29,138 bases of DNA from Hydrogenophilales bacterium (GTDB lineage: Bacteria; Pseudomonadota; Gammaproteobacteria; Burkholderiales; Thiobacillaceae), in assembly GCA_016719465.1 (NCBI GenBank), contig JADJYY010000023.1:1-29138 (forward strand). Direction: 5' to 3'. Every line of letters starts with the position of its first letter. Position 1 is the first letter of the stretch. The notes beneath the pieces are model-generated. The model ran no database searches and was not told the origin of the DNA. It saw nothing but the letters and a program-made list of their open reading frames with translations. Shown one piece after another: positions 1-6,800 of this stretch. Made by a program: the position numbers and the translations under genes.

Positions 1-83
1 GCCCAGGAGAGGACTCGAACCTCCACGCCCTTGCGAGCGCTAGGACCTGAACCTAGTGCGTCTACCAATTCCGCCACCTGGGC
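1..83 (-). tRNA. tRNA-Leu (anticodon CAG), 3' tip cut by window edge
   Basis: The reverse complement folds as a class II (long variable arm) tRNA. The acceptor stem pairs GCCCAGG with CCTGGGC. The D-loop contains AATTGGTAGA. The anticodon stem CTAGG/CCTAG encloses the loop TTCAGGT, so the anticodon CAG lies at 47-49. The T-arm contains GTTCGAGTC. The extended variable arm and the CAG anticodon identify it as leucine tRNA. The discriminator base and CCA end fall outside the window. It is transcribed divergently from rnr. Confidence 0.96.
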
Positions 84-119
84 CAAGAAGGCGCGCATCT
101 TAACGATCTACCCAATTTC

Positions 120-2450
120 ATGTCAACGAAAAAAACATCTCCCAAAACCTCTTCCCCCGAATCCGGAACCGCGTCGGCCAGCCCGAAAAGCGCCGCCCCG
201 GCCACTAAAAAGAAGTCCCCGCGCGGCCAGAAATCCCTGCGCTGGCAAGATCCCCATCTGGAACGCGAGCGGGCCAAGTACGGCCAGGCCCTGCCCAGCC
301 GGGAATTCCTCCTGCAATTGCTGGTCGAGGCCGGCGAGCCGGTGGAGCCGGACGACCTGGCCTTCCGCCTGGACATCGAGCCGGAGGAGGCGGAGGCCTT
401 CACCGCCCGGCTGCGGGCCATGCAGCGGGACGGCCAGCTGCTGTTCAACCGGCGCGGCGCCCTGTGCCTGCCGGAAAAGATCGAGGTCAAGGCGGGCCGC
501 GTGGAGGGCCACAAGGACGGCTTCGGCTTCTTCGTGCCGGATGACGGCTCCGGCGACATGGCCCTGCCCGAGAAGGAGATGCGCGGCGTGCTGCACGGCG
601 ACCGGGTCATGGTGCGGGAGCACGGCGTGGACCGGCGCGGGCGCAAGGAAGGCAAGGTGGTGGAGATCCTGGAGCATGCCAACACCACCCTGGTGGGCCG
701 CCTGTACCGGGAGCGCGGCTACCAGTGGGTGGTGGCGGAGAACAAGAAGATCAGCCAGGACATCCTGATTCCCGACCACCAGGACCTGGGCGCGTCCAAC
801 GGCCAGGTGGTGATCACCGAGATCACCGCCCAGCCCAGCCGGCACGCGCCGCCGGTGGGCAAGGTGATCCAGGTGCTGGGCAGCTATGCCGACCCGGGCA
901 TGGAAATCGAGATCGCCCTGCGCAAGCACGATCTGCCCCACGAGTTTTCCAAGGCGGTGCTGGCCCAGGCCAAGAAGCTGCCCAAGGGCGTGACCAAGAA
1001 GGACCTGGAGCCGGTGGACGGCCTGGCGCGCGAGGACATCCGCGAGCTGCCCCTGGTGACCATCGACGGCGAGGATGCCCGCGACTTCGACGACGCCGTC
1101 TATTGCCAGCCGGAAGGCCGGGGTTTCCGCCTGTGGGTGGCCATCGCCGACGTCTCCCACTACGTGAAGCCGGGCGCGGCTCTGGACAAGGAAGGCTACG
1201 AGCGGGGCAACTCGGTTTACTTCCCGCGCCGGGTCATCCCCATGCTGCCGGAGGAGTTGTCCAACGGCCTGTGTTCCCTGAATCCCAAGGTGGACCGGTT
1301 GTGCATGGTGTGCGAGATGGAGATTGCCAGCACGGGCAACATCAAGAAGCACCGCTTCTATCCGGCGGTGATGCATTCCAAGGCCCGCCTGACCTACAAC
1401 CAGGTCTGGGACTGGCTGTCCGGCGCCGGCAAGCCGCCCGAGGACCAGGCCTGGCTGATGGACCCCCTGCGCCACCTGCACAAGCTGTTCAAGGTGCTGC
1501 TGAAGGCGCGCGGCATTCGCGGCGCCATCGACTTCGAGACCCTGGAAACCAAGATGCTGTTCGACGCGCACGACAAGATCGAACGCATCGTGCCCTCGTC
1601 CCGCAACGACGCCCACCGCCTGATCGAGGAATGCATGCTGGCGGCCAACGTGTGCGCCTCGGAGTTCCTGGCGAAGAAGAAGCACGCCGCCCTGTACCGG
1701 GTGCACGAGGGGCCGACGCCGGACAAGCTCAAGGCCCTGCAGGCGTTCCTGGCCGAGTTCGGCTTCTTCCTCACCGGCGGCGACGATCCCCACGCCAAGG
1801 ACTACGCCGAGCTGCTGGCCAAGATCAAGGGCCGGCCCGACGAGCAGCTGCTGCAGACCGTGCTGCTGCGCTCCCTGCGCCAGGCCATCTACAGCCCGGA
1901 CAACGTGGGCCACTTCGGCCTGGCCTACGAGGCCTACACCCACTTCACCTCGCCCATCCGCCGCTATCCGGACCTGCTGGTGCACCGGGCCATCAAGGCT
2001 TGCCTGAAGAACGAGACCTACAGCCCGGGGGACTGGTCGGCCGTGGGCATGCACTGCTCCATGACCGAGCGCCGGGCCGACGACGCCACCCGGGACGTGG
2101 TGGCCTGGCTCAAGTGCTACTACATGCAGGACAAGCTCAACGAGGAGTTCGACGGCGTCATTTCCGCCGTGGTCAGCTTCGGCGTGTTCGTGGCCCTGAA
2201 CGAGGTGTTCGTGGAGGGCCTGGTGCACGTCACCGAACTGGGCCAGGACTACTTCCACTTCGACGCCGCCCGCCACCAGATGATGGGCGAGCGCACCGGC
2301 AAGCGCTACCGCCTGGGCGACAAGGTGCGCATCCGGGTGGTGAGCGTGGACATCGAGACCTCGCGCATCGACTTCGCCCTGGTGCGGGACGAGATTCCCG
2401 TGGTCAAGCCCGCGCCCCAGGGCGGGAAGCGCGGCGGCAAGCGGGGATGA
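120..2450 (+). CDS. rnr: Ribonuclease R (RNB-family 3'-5' exoribonuclease)
   Basis: This 776-residue protein is the processive hydrolytic 3'-5' exoribonuclease that degrades structured RNA and takes part in rRNA and tmRNA-linked quality control. The order is a basic Lys/Ser/Pro-rich N-terminal tail, cold-shock OB domains (an FGFFVPDDGSGD segment around residue 140), the RNB catalytic domain with the Asp-rich metal motif IDGEDARDFDDA (about 314-325) and TSPIRRYPD (about 610), then an S1 domain (about 675-755) and a basic GGKRGGKRG tail. The length suits the family. The ATG at 120 has no strong Shine-Dalgarno sequence, so a slightly different start is possible. rlmB follows after a 184-bp gap, and rnr-rlmB adjacency is common in proteobacteria, so cotranscription is likely. 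Confidence 0.97.
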   Translation: MSTKKTSPKTSSPESGTASASPKSAAPATKKKSPRGQKSLRWQDPHLERERAKYGQALPSREFLLQLLVEAGEPVEPDDLAFRLDIEPEEAEAFTARLRAMQRDGQLLFNRRGALCLPEKIEVKAGRVEGHKDGFGFFVPDDGSGDMALPEKEMRGVLHGDRVMVREHGVDRRGRKEGKVVEILEHANTTLVGRLYRERGYQWVVAENKKISQDILIPDHQDLGASNGQVVITEITAQPSRHAPPVGKVIQVLGSYADPGMEIEIALRKHDLPHEFSKAVLAQAKKLPKGVTKKDLEPVDGLAREDIRELPLVTIDGEDARDFDDAVYCQPEGRGFRLWVAIADVSHYVKPGAALDKEGYERGNSVYFPRRVIPMLPEELSNGLCSLNPKVDRLCMVCEMEIASTGNIKKHRFYPAVMHSKARLTYNQVWDWLSGAGKPPEDQAWLMDPLRHLHKLFKVLLKARGIRGAIDFETLETKMLFDAHDKIERIVPSSRNDAHRLIEECMLAANVCASEFLAKKKHAALYRVHEGPTPDKLKALQAFLAEFGFFLTGGDDPHAKDYAELLAKIKGRPDEQLLQTVLLRSLRQAIYSPDNVGHFGLAYEAYTHFTSPIRRYPDLLVHRAIKACLKNETYSPGDWSAVGMHCSMTERRADDATRDVVAWLKCYYMQDKLNEEFDGVISAVVSFGVFVALNEVFVEGLVHVTELGQDYFHFDAARHQMMGERTGKRYRLGDKVRIRVVSVDIETSRIDFALVRDEIPVVKPAPQGGKRGGKRG

Positions 2451-2497
2451 TGGACGTGGCCATGCTGAGCAGTCATGCGGATGGCCCGGGGTTTTTC

Positions 2498-2582
2498 CTG
2501 GATCGCCACGGCCCCGCGGGCCTCGCGATGACGCCGATGGGGATGTCATTGCGAGGAGGCGAAGCCGACGCGGCAATCCAGG
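2498..2582. repeat. Inverted pair of a 37-bp intergenic palindromic repeat (REP/BIME-like)
   Basis: The block 2545-2582 starts with GTCATTGCGAGGAGGCGAAG and ends with GCGGCAATCCAG. It matches, over about 36 bases, the reverse complement of a block at 14963-15002. A degenerate copy in the opposite orientation (CTGGATCGCC to CGCGATGACG) lies just upstream at 2498-2533, so the two form an inverted pair in the rnr-rlmB gap. Such a pair can form RNA hairpins between cotranscribed genes. I see no transposase nearby. Confidence 0.8.
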
Positions 2583-2634
2583 CTCTTTCCCGCAAGGCGA
2601 TCGAATCCCGATCCCGCGTTCAGGCGTTGCAGCC

Positions 2635-3375
2635 ATGAGCCAGCGCCAACTGATCCACGGCTTCCACGCCATCACCGCCCGCCTGCGCCACCATCCCGAG
2701 AGCATCCAGGTCATCTATCTCGACCAGTCCCGCCGCGACCGGCGCGCCAAGGACCTGGCGGCCGCCGCCGAGGCGCGGGGCGTGCGGGTGGTGCTGGCGG
2801 ACGGCGCCCGGGTGGAGGAAATGGCCCGGGGCAAGTCCCAGGGCGTGGTGGCGTCCGCCGATCCCATCCAGCTCGCCAAGGACCTGGATTCGGTTCTGGA
2901 GGACCTGACCGAGCCCGCCCTGCTGCTGGTGCTGGACGGCGTCACCGATCCCCACAACCTGGGCGCCTGCCTGCGCTCCGCCGACGCCTTCGGCGCCCAC
3001 GCCGTCATCGCCCCCAAGGACCGGGCCGCCGGCCTCTCCGCCGTGGCCATGAAGGCCGCCAGCGGCGCGGCGGAGTCGGTGCCCTACCTCACCGTCACCA
3101 ACCTGGCCCGCACCCTGCGGGAACTGAAGGACCGCGACATCCTCATCGTCGGCACCGACGACGAGGCCGCCGGCACGGTCATGGACGCTGATTTCTCCGG
3201 CCCCGCCGCCCTGGTCATGGGCGCCGAGGGCGCCGGCATGCGTCGCCTGACCCGGGAGCACTGCGACCTGCTGGTGCGCATCCCCATGTTCGGCCAGGTG
3301 GAAAGCCTGAACGTCTCGGTGTCCGCCGGGGTCTGCCTGTACGAGGCGCGCCGGCAGCGCGGCGTGGCGGGGTAG
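2635..3375 (+). CDS. rlmB: 23S rRNA (guanosine-2'-O-)-methyltransferase RlmB (SpoU/SPOUT family)
   Basis: The 246-residue product matches the family that 2'-O-methylates G2251 of 23S rRNA in the peptidyl-transferase P-loop using S-adenosylmethionine. An N-terminal substrate-binding domain (about 1-95) precedes the knotted SPOUT domain. Motif 1 is DPHNLGACLRSADAFGAHAV (about 105-125), motif 2 is LVMGAEGAGMRRL (about 193-205), and motif 3 is SLNVSVSAGVCLYE near the C-terminus. The start MSQRQLIHGFHA is typical for the family. The last 16 codons and the stop are duplicated twice downstream within a tandem repeat, so the gene end is the first copy of that array. Confidence 0.96.
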   Translation: MSQRQLIHGFHAITARLRHHPESIQVIYLDQSRRDRRAKDLAAAAEARGVRVVLADGARVEEMARGKSQGVVASADPIQLAKDLDSVLEDLTEPALLLVLDGVTDPHNLGACLRSADAFGAHAVIAPKDRAAGLSAVAMKAASGAAESVPYLTVTNLARTLRELKDRDILIVGTDDEAAGTVMDADFSGPAALVMGAEGAGMRRLTREHCDLLVRIPMFGQVESLNVSVSAGVCLYEARRQRGVAG

Positions 3376-3951
3376 GGATGGTCGTTTCCCCAGGCCCTTC
3401 CGCGTGGGCGTCCCCCCCATTCCCAAAGGGGGGGCAGGGGAGATTCTTCCCGGCATGCCAGTGCCTGAACCGTCGCGAAATCCCCCCCAGCCCCCCTTTG
3501 CAAAGGGGGGAGTCGGGCATCACCCAGGCTGTCCCGATGCCCGCCGGGGTCTGCCTGCGCGTGGCCCGGCGCCAGCGTGGTGTGGCGGGGTAGGGATGGG
3601 CGTTTCCACAGATCCTTCCGCGTGGGCGTCTCCCCCATTCCCAAAGTGGGGGGAGGGGAGATTCTTCCCGGCATGCCAGTGCCTGAACCGTCGCGAAATC
3701 CCCCCCAGCCCCCCTTTGCAAAGGGGGGAGTCGGGTATCGCCCAGGCTGTCCCGATGCCCGCCGGGGTCTGCCTGCGCGTGGTCTGGCGCCAGCGTGGTG
3801 TGGCGGGGTAGGGATGGGCGTTTCCACAGATCCTTCCGCGTGGGCGTCCCCCCTTTCCCAAAGGGGGACAGGGGGGATTTTTTCCGGCGTGCCAGTGTGT
3901 GAACCGTGGTGAAATCCCCCCCTTTGAAAAACGGGGAAGCAGGTATCACCC
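3311..3951. repeat. Tandem array of about 2.9 x 218-bp units containing the rlmB 3' end plus a MITE-like palindrome
   Basis: The string CCGCCGGGGTCTGCCTG recurs at 3323, 3541 and 3759, an exact period of 218 bp. Each unit contains a version of the final rlmB codons (reading AGVCL..ARRQRGVAG then TAG in copies 1 and 2, RVVWRQRGVAG in copy 3). A GGGATGG spacer follows, then a C-run/G-run palindromic module such as CCCCCCTTTGCAAAGGGGGG. Copy 3 (3759-3951) is more degenerate and shorter. It ends against the start of the phosphoribosyltransferase gene. The array fills the whole 576-bp rlmB-hpt gap. A related palindromic module lies at 6024-6126. The apparent short ORFs here are products of the repeat. 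Confidence 0.93.
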
Positions 3952-4521
3952 ATGCCATCCCTGATTCCCATGGATAAAGAAATCAACGACGCCTGGGCGA
4001 TTCTCAATCGTTCGGAATTGATCGTCGGCGCCACCGAGGTGGAGCTGGCCCTGGACCGTCTCGCCGGCCGCATCACCGATGCCCTGGCCGACCGCTTTCC
4101 CGTCGCCCTGTGCATCATGGGCGGCGCCGTGGTGTTCGCCGGCAAGCTGCTGCCCCGGCTGGGCTTTCCCCTGGAGTTCGACTACCTGCACGCCACCCGC
4201 TACCGGGACGGCACCCGGGGCGGGGAGATCGAGTGGTCGGTGCTGCCGCGCAAGTCGCTGGCGGGGCGTTGCGTCCTGCTCATGGACGACATCCTGGACG
4301 AAGGCCACACCCTGGCGGCGGCCAGGGCGAAACTCCTGGAATTGGGGGCCGCCGAAGTCCACATCGCCGTGCTGGCCGACAAGGCTATCGGCCGGGACAA
4401 GCCGGTCGCGGCGGATTTCGTCGGCCTCAGCCTGCCCGACCGCTACGTGCTGGGCATGGGCATGGACGCCTACGGCCTGTGGCGCAATTTGCCGGGCATT
4501 TACGCGCTCAAGGCGACTTGA
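3952..4521 (+). CDS. hpt: Hypoxanthine-guanine-type phosphoribosyltransferase
   Basis: The protein has up to 189 residues and the type I phosphoribosyltransferase fold. It would convert hypoxanthine or guanine plus PRPP to the nucleotide in purine salvage. The PRPP-binding loop is VLLMDDILDEGHT (about 107-119). Upstream are the Gly-rich segment CIMGGAVVF and the flexible-loop region YRDGTRGGEIEW. The C-terminal GMGMDAYGLWRNLPGIYAL is typical of a beta/gammaproteobacterial HPRT-like subgroup. Start choice is uncertain. ATG 3952 has an AGG about nine bases upstream but lies in the degenerate end of the 218-bp repeat. ATG 3970 (MDKEIND) has no Shine-Dalgarno but matches where homology should begin. 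The phosphorylase at 5221 supplies a related purine-salvage step. Confidence 0.9.
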   Translation: MPSLIPMDKEINDAWAILNRSELIVGATEVELALDRLAGRITDALADRFPVALCIMGGAVVFAGKLLPRLGFPLEFDYLHATRYRDGTRGGEIEWSVLPRKSLAGRCVLLMDDILDEGHTLAAARAKLLELGAAEVHIAVLADKAIGRDKPVAADFVGLSLPDRYVLGMGMDAYGLWRNLPGIYALKAT

Positions 4522-4575
4522 TGATTGATGGATGCCGAGTGGTAGTCTTCGCCATCCAGACGCAGGAGGTGTGAC

Positions 4576-4797
4576 ATGTACGCTGAACGCATCATTCTTG
4601 AAACCGATTCAGCCGGTCATTTGAAGGAGGCGCCTCGCTTGCCTCCGAACCGGGCGATCGAGGCCATATTTCTGGTACTTGACGAGACGGAACGCGACGC
4701 TATTCGCCGGCCCCACCCCGATATAGCGGGCAAGGTGCGCGTCATGGGCAATATTCAGGACAGCATCGCCGAATCGGATTGGAACCTGCCGCGATGA
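4576..4797 (+). CDS. Small VapB-type antitoxin partner of the downstream PIN toxin
   Basis: This 73-residue acidic protein begins MYAERIILETDSAGHLKEAP and ends with PHPDIAGKVRVMGNIQDSIAESDWNLPR-like sequence. The PHPDIAGK..GNI..S..E.DW tail is typical of small antitoxins encoded beside PIN-domain toxins; in such proteins the acidic C-terminus binds and inhibits the toxin. A strong Shine-Dalgarno AGGAGGT (4564-4570) lies five bases before the ATG. Its TGA overlaps the toxin ATG (ATGA at 4794-4797), implying translational coupling. I infer antitoxin function mainly from position and the tail. The N-terminus is not a clear AbrB or RHH domain. Confidence 0.78.
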   Translation: MYAERIILETDSAGHLKEAPRLPPNRAIEAIFLVLDETERDAIRRPHPDIAGKVRVMGNIQDSIAESDWNLPR

Positions 4798-5186
4798 TGG
4801 TCCTGGATACCCATGTGTGGCTTTGGTGGATCAACCAGGATATGAATACGCTCAGGCCAGGCTGGAGTGAGGCGATCCAGCAAGCCCCCAGGCTTGGCGT
4901 GTCGGCCATCAGTTGTTTCGAGGTGGCCTGGCTGGAAAAGCATGGCCGCATCGAGTTGCCATGTTCGCGCGGAATCTGGTTCGAAAAGGCGCTTGCCGGG
5001 TCCGGCGTCGAACTCTTGCCCATCACCCCGGAAATTGCCGGGGCGGCGGTTGATCTCGTAGAGCATCATCGCGATCCCCAGGATCGCATCATCATCGCCA
5101 CCGCGCTGGTCCATGATGCGCAGCTTCTGTCGGCGGACGGCAAGTTTGTCCTCTACGAAGAACTGGCCGGAAAGTTGATGGCGTAG
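4794..5186 (+). CDS. VapC-type PIN-domain toxin (putative endoribonuclease)
   Basis: The 130-residue PIN protein starts MMVLDTHVWLWWINQ. The first acidic metal ligand is Asp5, and the SAISCFEVAWLEKHGRI segment carries the family's conserved Glu. The C-terminal DPQDRIIIATALVHDAQLLSADGKF contains the remaining Asp residues and the typical IIATAL helix. PIN toxins of toxin-antitoxin modules cleave RNA in a metal-dependent way. I chose the start at 4794 because it creates an ATGA overlap with the antitoxin stop; ATG 4797 is the only close alternative. The pair is inserted between two purine-salvage genes. Confidence 0.9.
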   Translation: MMVLDTHVWLWWINQDMNTLRPGWSEAIQQAPRLGVSAISCFEVAWLEKHGRIELPCSRGIWFEKALAGSGVELLPITPEIAGAAVDLVEHHRDPQDRIIIATALVHDAQLLSADGKFVLYEELAGKLMA

Positions 5187-5220
5187 ACAGTAAACCTCTT
5201 AGACACAGCCAGAACTCATC

Positions 5221-6006
5221 ATGCTAGGCATCATCGGCGGTACCGGTCTCACCAAGCTTCCCGGCCTGTCCATCACCCATCGGCAGGTCATTCGCACGCC
5301 CTACGGCGAGCCCTCCGGGCCCCTCACCTTCGGCGCCCTGGACGGGCATCCCGTGGTGTTTCTGGCCCGCCACGGCTACGGCCATACCATTCCGCCCCAC
5401 CTGGTGAACTACCGGGCCAACATCTGGGCGCTGCACGCGGAAAAGGTGAGCCACGTGGTCTCCGTGGCCACGGTGGGCGGCATCCATGGCGACCTGATTC
5501 CGGGCCGTTTCTGCGTGCCGGACCAGATCATCGACTACACCCACGGGCGGGAGACCACCTTCGCCGAGTACAACGGCAAGCAGGTGGCCCACCTGGACTT
5601 CACCTGGCCCTATTGCCCGGACATGCGCGCGCGCTGCATGCAGGCCCTGGCCCGGGCCGGCGAGGATTACCTGGCGGCGGGGGTGTACGCCACGGTGCAG
5701 GGCCCGCGCCTGGAAACCCGCGCGGAAATCGAGCGCCTGGCCCGCGACGGGGCCGACATGGTGGGCATGACCGGCATGCCGGAAGCCTATCTGGCCCGGG
5801 AAATCGGCCTCTGCTACGCGGCCATCGCCGTTTCGGCGAACTGGGCCGCGGGCCGCAACGACAGCGCGGAAGGCATCTCGCCGGAGGTTATCGAGGCGAC
5901 CCTGAACCAGGTCGTGGAGCGCATGCGCGCGGTGCTGAAGAATCTCGCCTGCATGGATTATGGCGAGGACGCCCCGGTTGTCTCGGGCGGGGCGTGCGCG
6001 ACCTGA
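5221..6006 (+). CDS. S-methyl-5'-thioinosine phosphorylase / MTAP-family purine nucleoside phosphorylase
   Basis: This 261-residue member of the MTAP/PNP family 2 cleaves purine nucleosides with phosphate. The Gly-rich phosphate loop GIIGGTGLTKL is at the N-terminus. FLARHGYGHTIPPHLVNYRAN (broken by family-typical residues) supplies the phosphate/ribose site around residues 48-68. VQGPRLETRAEIE and DMVGMTGMPEAYLAREIGL form the purine/ribose site. In gammaproteobacteria such as Pseudomonas this group is specific for methylthioinosine. The exact substrate here (MTI, MTA or inosine) cannot be decided from motifs alone. The neighbouring phosphoribosyltransferase fits a route returning hypoxanthine to IMP. 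A MITE-like palindrome begins 17 bases after the stop. Confidence 0.88.
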   Translation: MLGIIGGTGLTKLPGLSITHRQVIRTPYGEPSGPLTFGALDGHPVVFLARHGYGHTIPPHLVNYRANIWALHAEKVSHVVSVATVGGIHGDLIPGRFCVPDQIIDYTHGRETTFAEYNGKQVAHLDFTWPYCPDMRARCMQALARAGEDYLAAGVYATVQGPRLETRAEIERLARDGADMVGMTGMPEAYLAREIGLCYAAIAVSANWAAGRNDSAEGISPEVIEATLNQVVERMRAVLKNLACMDYGEDAPVVSGGACAT

Positions 6007-6023
6007 AGCGGCTGTCTTGGGAA

Positions 6024-6126
6024 CTTCCCCCCTTTCCTAAAGGGGGGAGAGGGGGGATTTTTACAAGGTTGTCGGGAACCGAGCCCGGGTTAAATCCCCC
6101 TCAATCCCCCTTTACAAAGGGGGAAG
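6024..6126. repeat. MITE-like inverted repeat with C/G-run hairpin arms
   Basis: The left arm (6024-6060) contains CTTCCCCCCTTTCC, then AAAGGGGGGAGAGGGGGGA. The right arm (6092-6126) reads AAATCCCCCTCAATCCCCC then TTTACAAAGGGGGAAG. The arms are mutually complementary, and each can also fold on itself. The same design is amplified after rlmB. It lies between the convergently oriented phosphorylase and efp genes, so it could affect transcript ends from both sides. No transposase is present, so I regard it as a non-autonomous repeat. Confidence 0.82.
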
Positions 6127-6205
6127 ACAACCACGACCGCGAACAGTGTGATTCCATACTTGACGTGAACTGAGCCTTGAAAAAGGGGGGAGACCGACAA
6201 GGGGC

Positions 6206-6766
6206 TTACTTCACCCGGTTGCGGTACTCGCCGGTGGCGGTGTCGATTTCGATCTTGTCGCCGATTTCCACGAAGGCCGGCACCTGGATGGTGTGGTTGG
6301 TGGGCTTGATGCGGGCGGGTTTCATGACCTTGCCGGAGGTGTCGCCCTTGACCGCGGGCTCGGTGTATTCCACCTCGCGCACCACCGAGTTGGGCATGTT
6401 CACGGAGATGGCCTTGCCTTCGTAGAACACCACTTCCAGGGGCATGCCGTCGTCCAGGTAGGGCAGGGCGTCGGCCATGTTGTCGGCCTCGATCTCGTAC
6501 TGGTTGTACTCGGCGTCCATGAACACGTACATGGGGTCGGCGAAGTAGGAGTAGGTGCAGTCCTTGCGCTCCAGGTTCACCGTGTCGAACTTCTCGTCGG
6601 CCTTGTAGACCGTTTCGGTGCCGCTGCCGGTGAGCAGGTTCTTGAGTTTCATCTTGACCACGGAGGAGTTGCGGCCGGACTTGGAGAATTCGGCTTTCTG
6701 CACCACCAGCGGGTCCTTGCCAACCATGATCACGTTGCCGGCGCGGAGTTCTTGAGCGATTTTCAT
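6206..6766 (-). CDS. efp: Elongation factor P (Arg32 type, EarP substrate)
   Basis: The 186-residue protein has the three OB-like domains of EF-P, which enters the ribosomal E site and relieves stalling on polyproline stretches. The modification loop reads EFSKSGRNSS with arginine at position 32, the residue rhamnosylated by EarP, rather than the lysine used in the EpmA system. The C-terminal IEIDTATGEYRNRVK is typical of the family. An AGGA lies upstream of the ATG at 6766. earP ends 34 bases upstream on the same strand, so enzyme and substrate are very likely cotranscribed. Confidence 0.98.
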   Translation of the reverse strand: MKIAQELRAGNVIMVGKDPLVVQKAEFSKSGRNSSVVKMKLKNLLTGSGTETVYKADEKFDTVNLERKDCTYSYFADPMYVFMDAEYNQYEIEADNMADALPYLDDGMPLEVVFYEGKAISVNMPNSVVREVEYTEPAVKGDTSGKVMKPARIKPTNHTIQVPAFVEIGDKIEIDTATGEYRNRVK

Positions 6767-6800
6767 CGGGAGTTCCTGGGAAGGGGATTTGAAAAGCCCG

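Noticed and set aside
123..2714. Very long leftward open frame (863 codons) antisense to rnr
   Set aside because: It lies exactly opposite a well-conserved gene. Its composition (Gly, His, Val, Gln-rich) is that of a codon-phase shadow in a GC-rich genome, and no domain is recognisable.
3378..3912. Several short ORFs in the rlmB-hpt gap on both strands
   Set aside because: They are translations of the 218-bp tandem repeat and recur with the same wording (for example PSRNPPQPPFAKGG). There is no independent evidence of coding.
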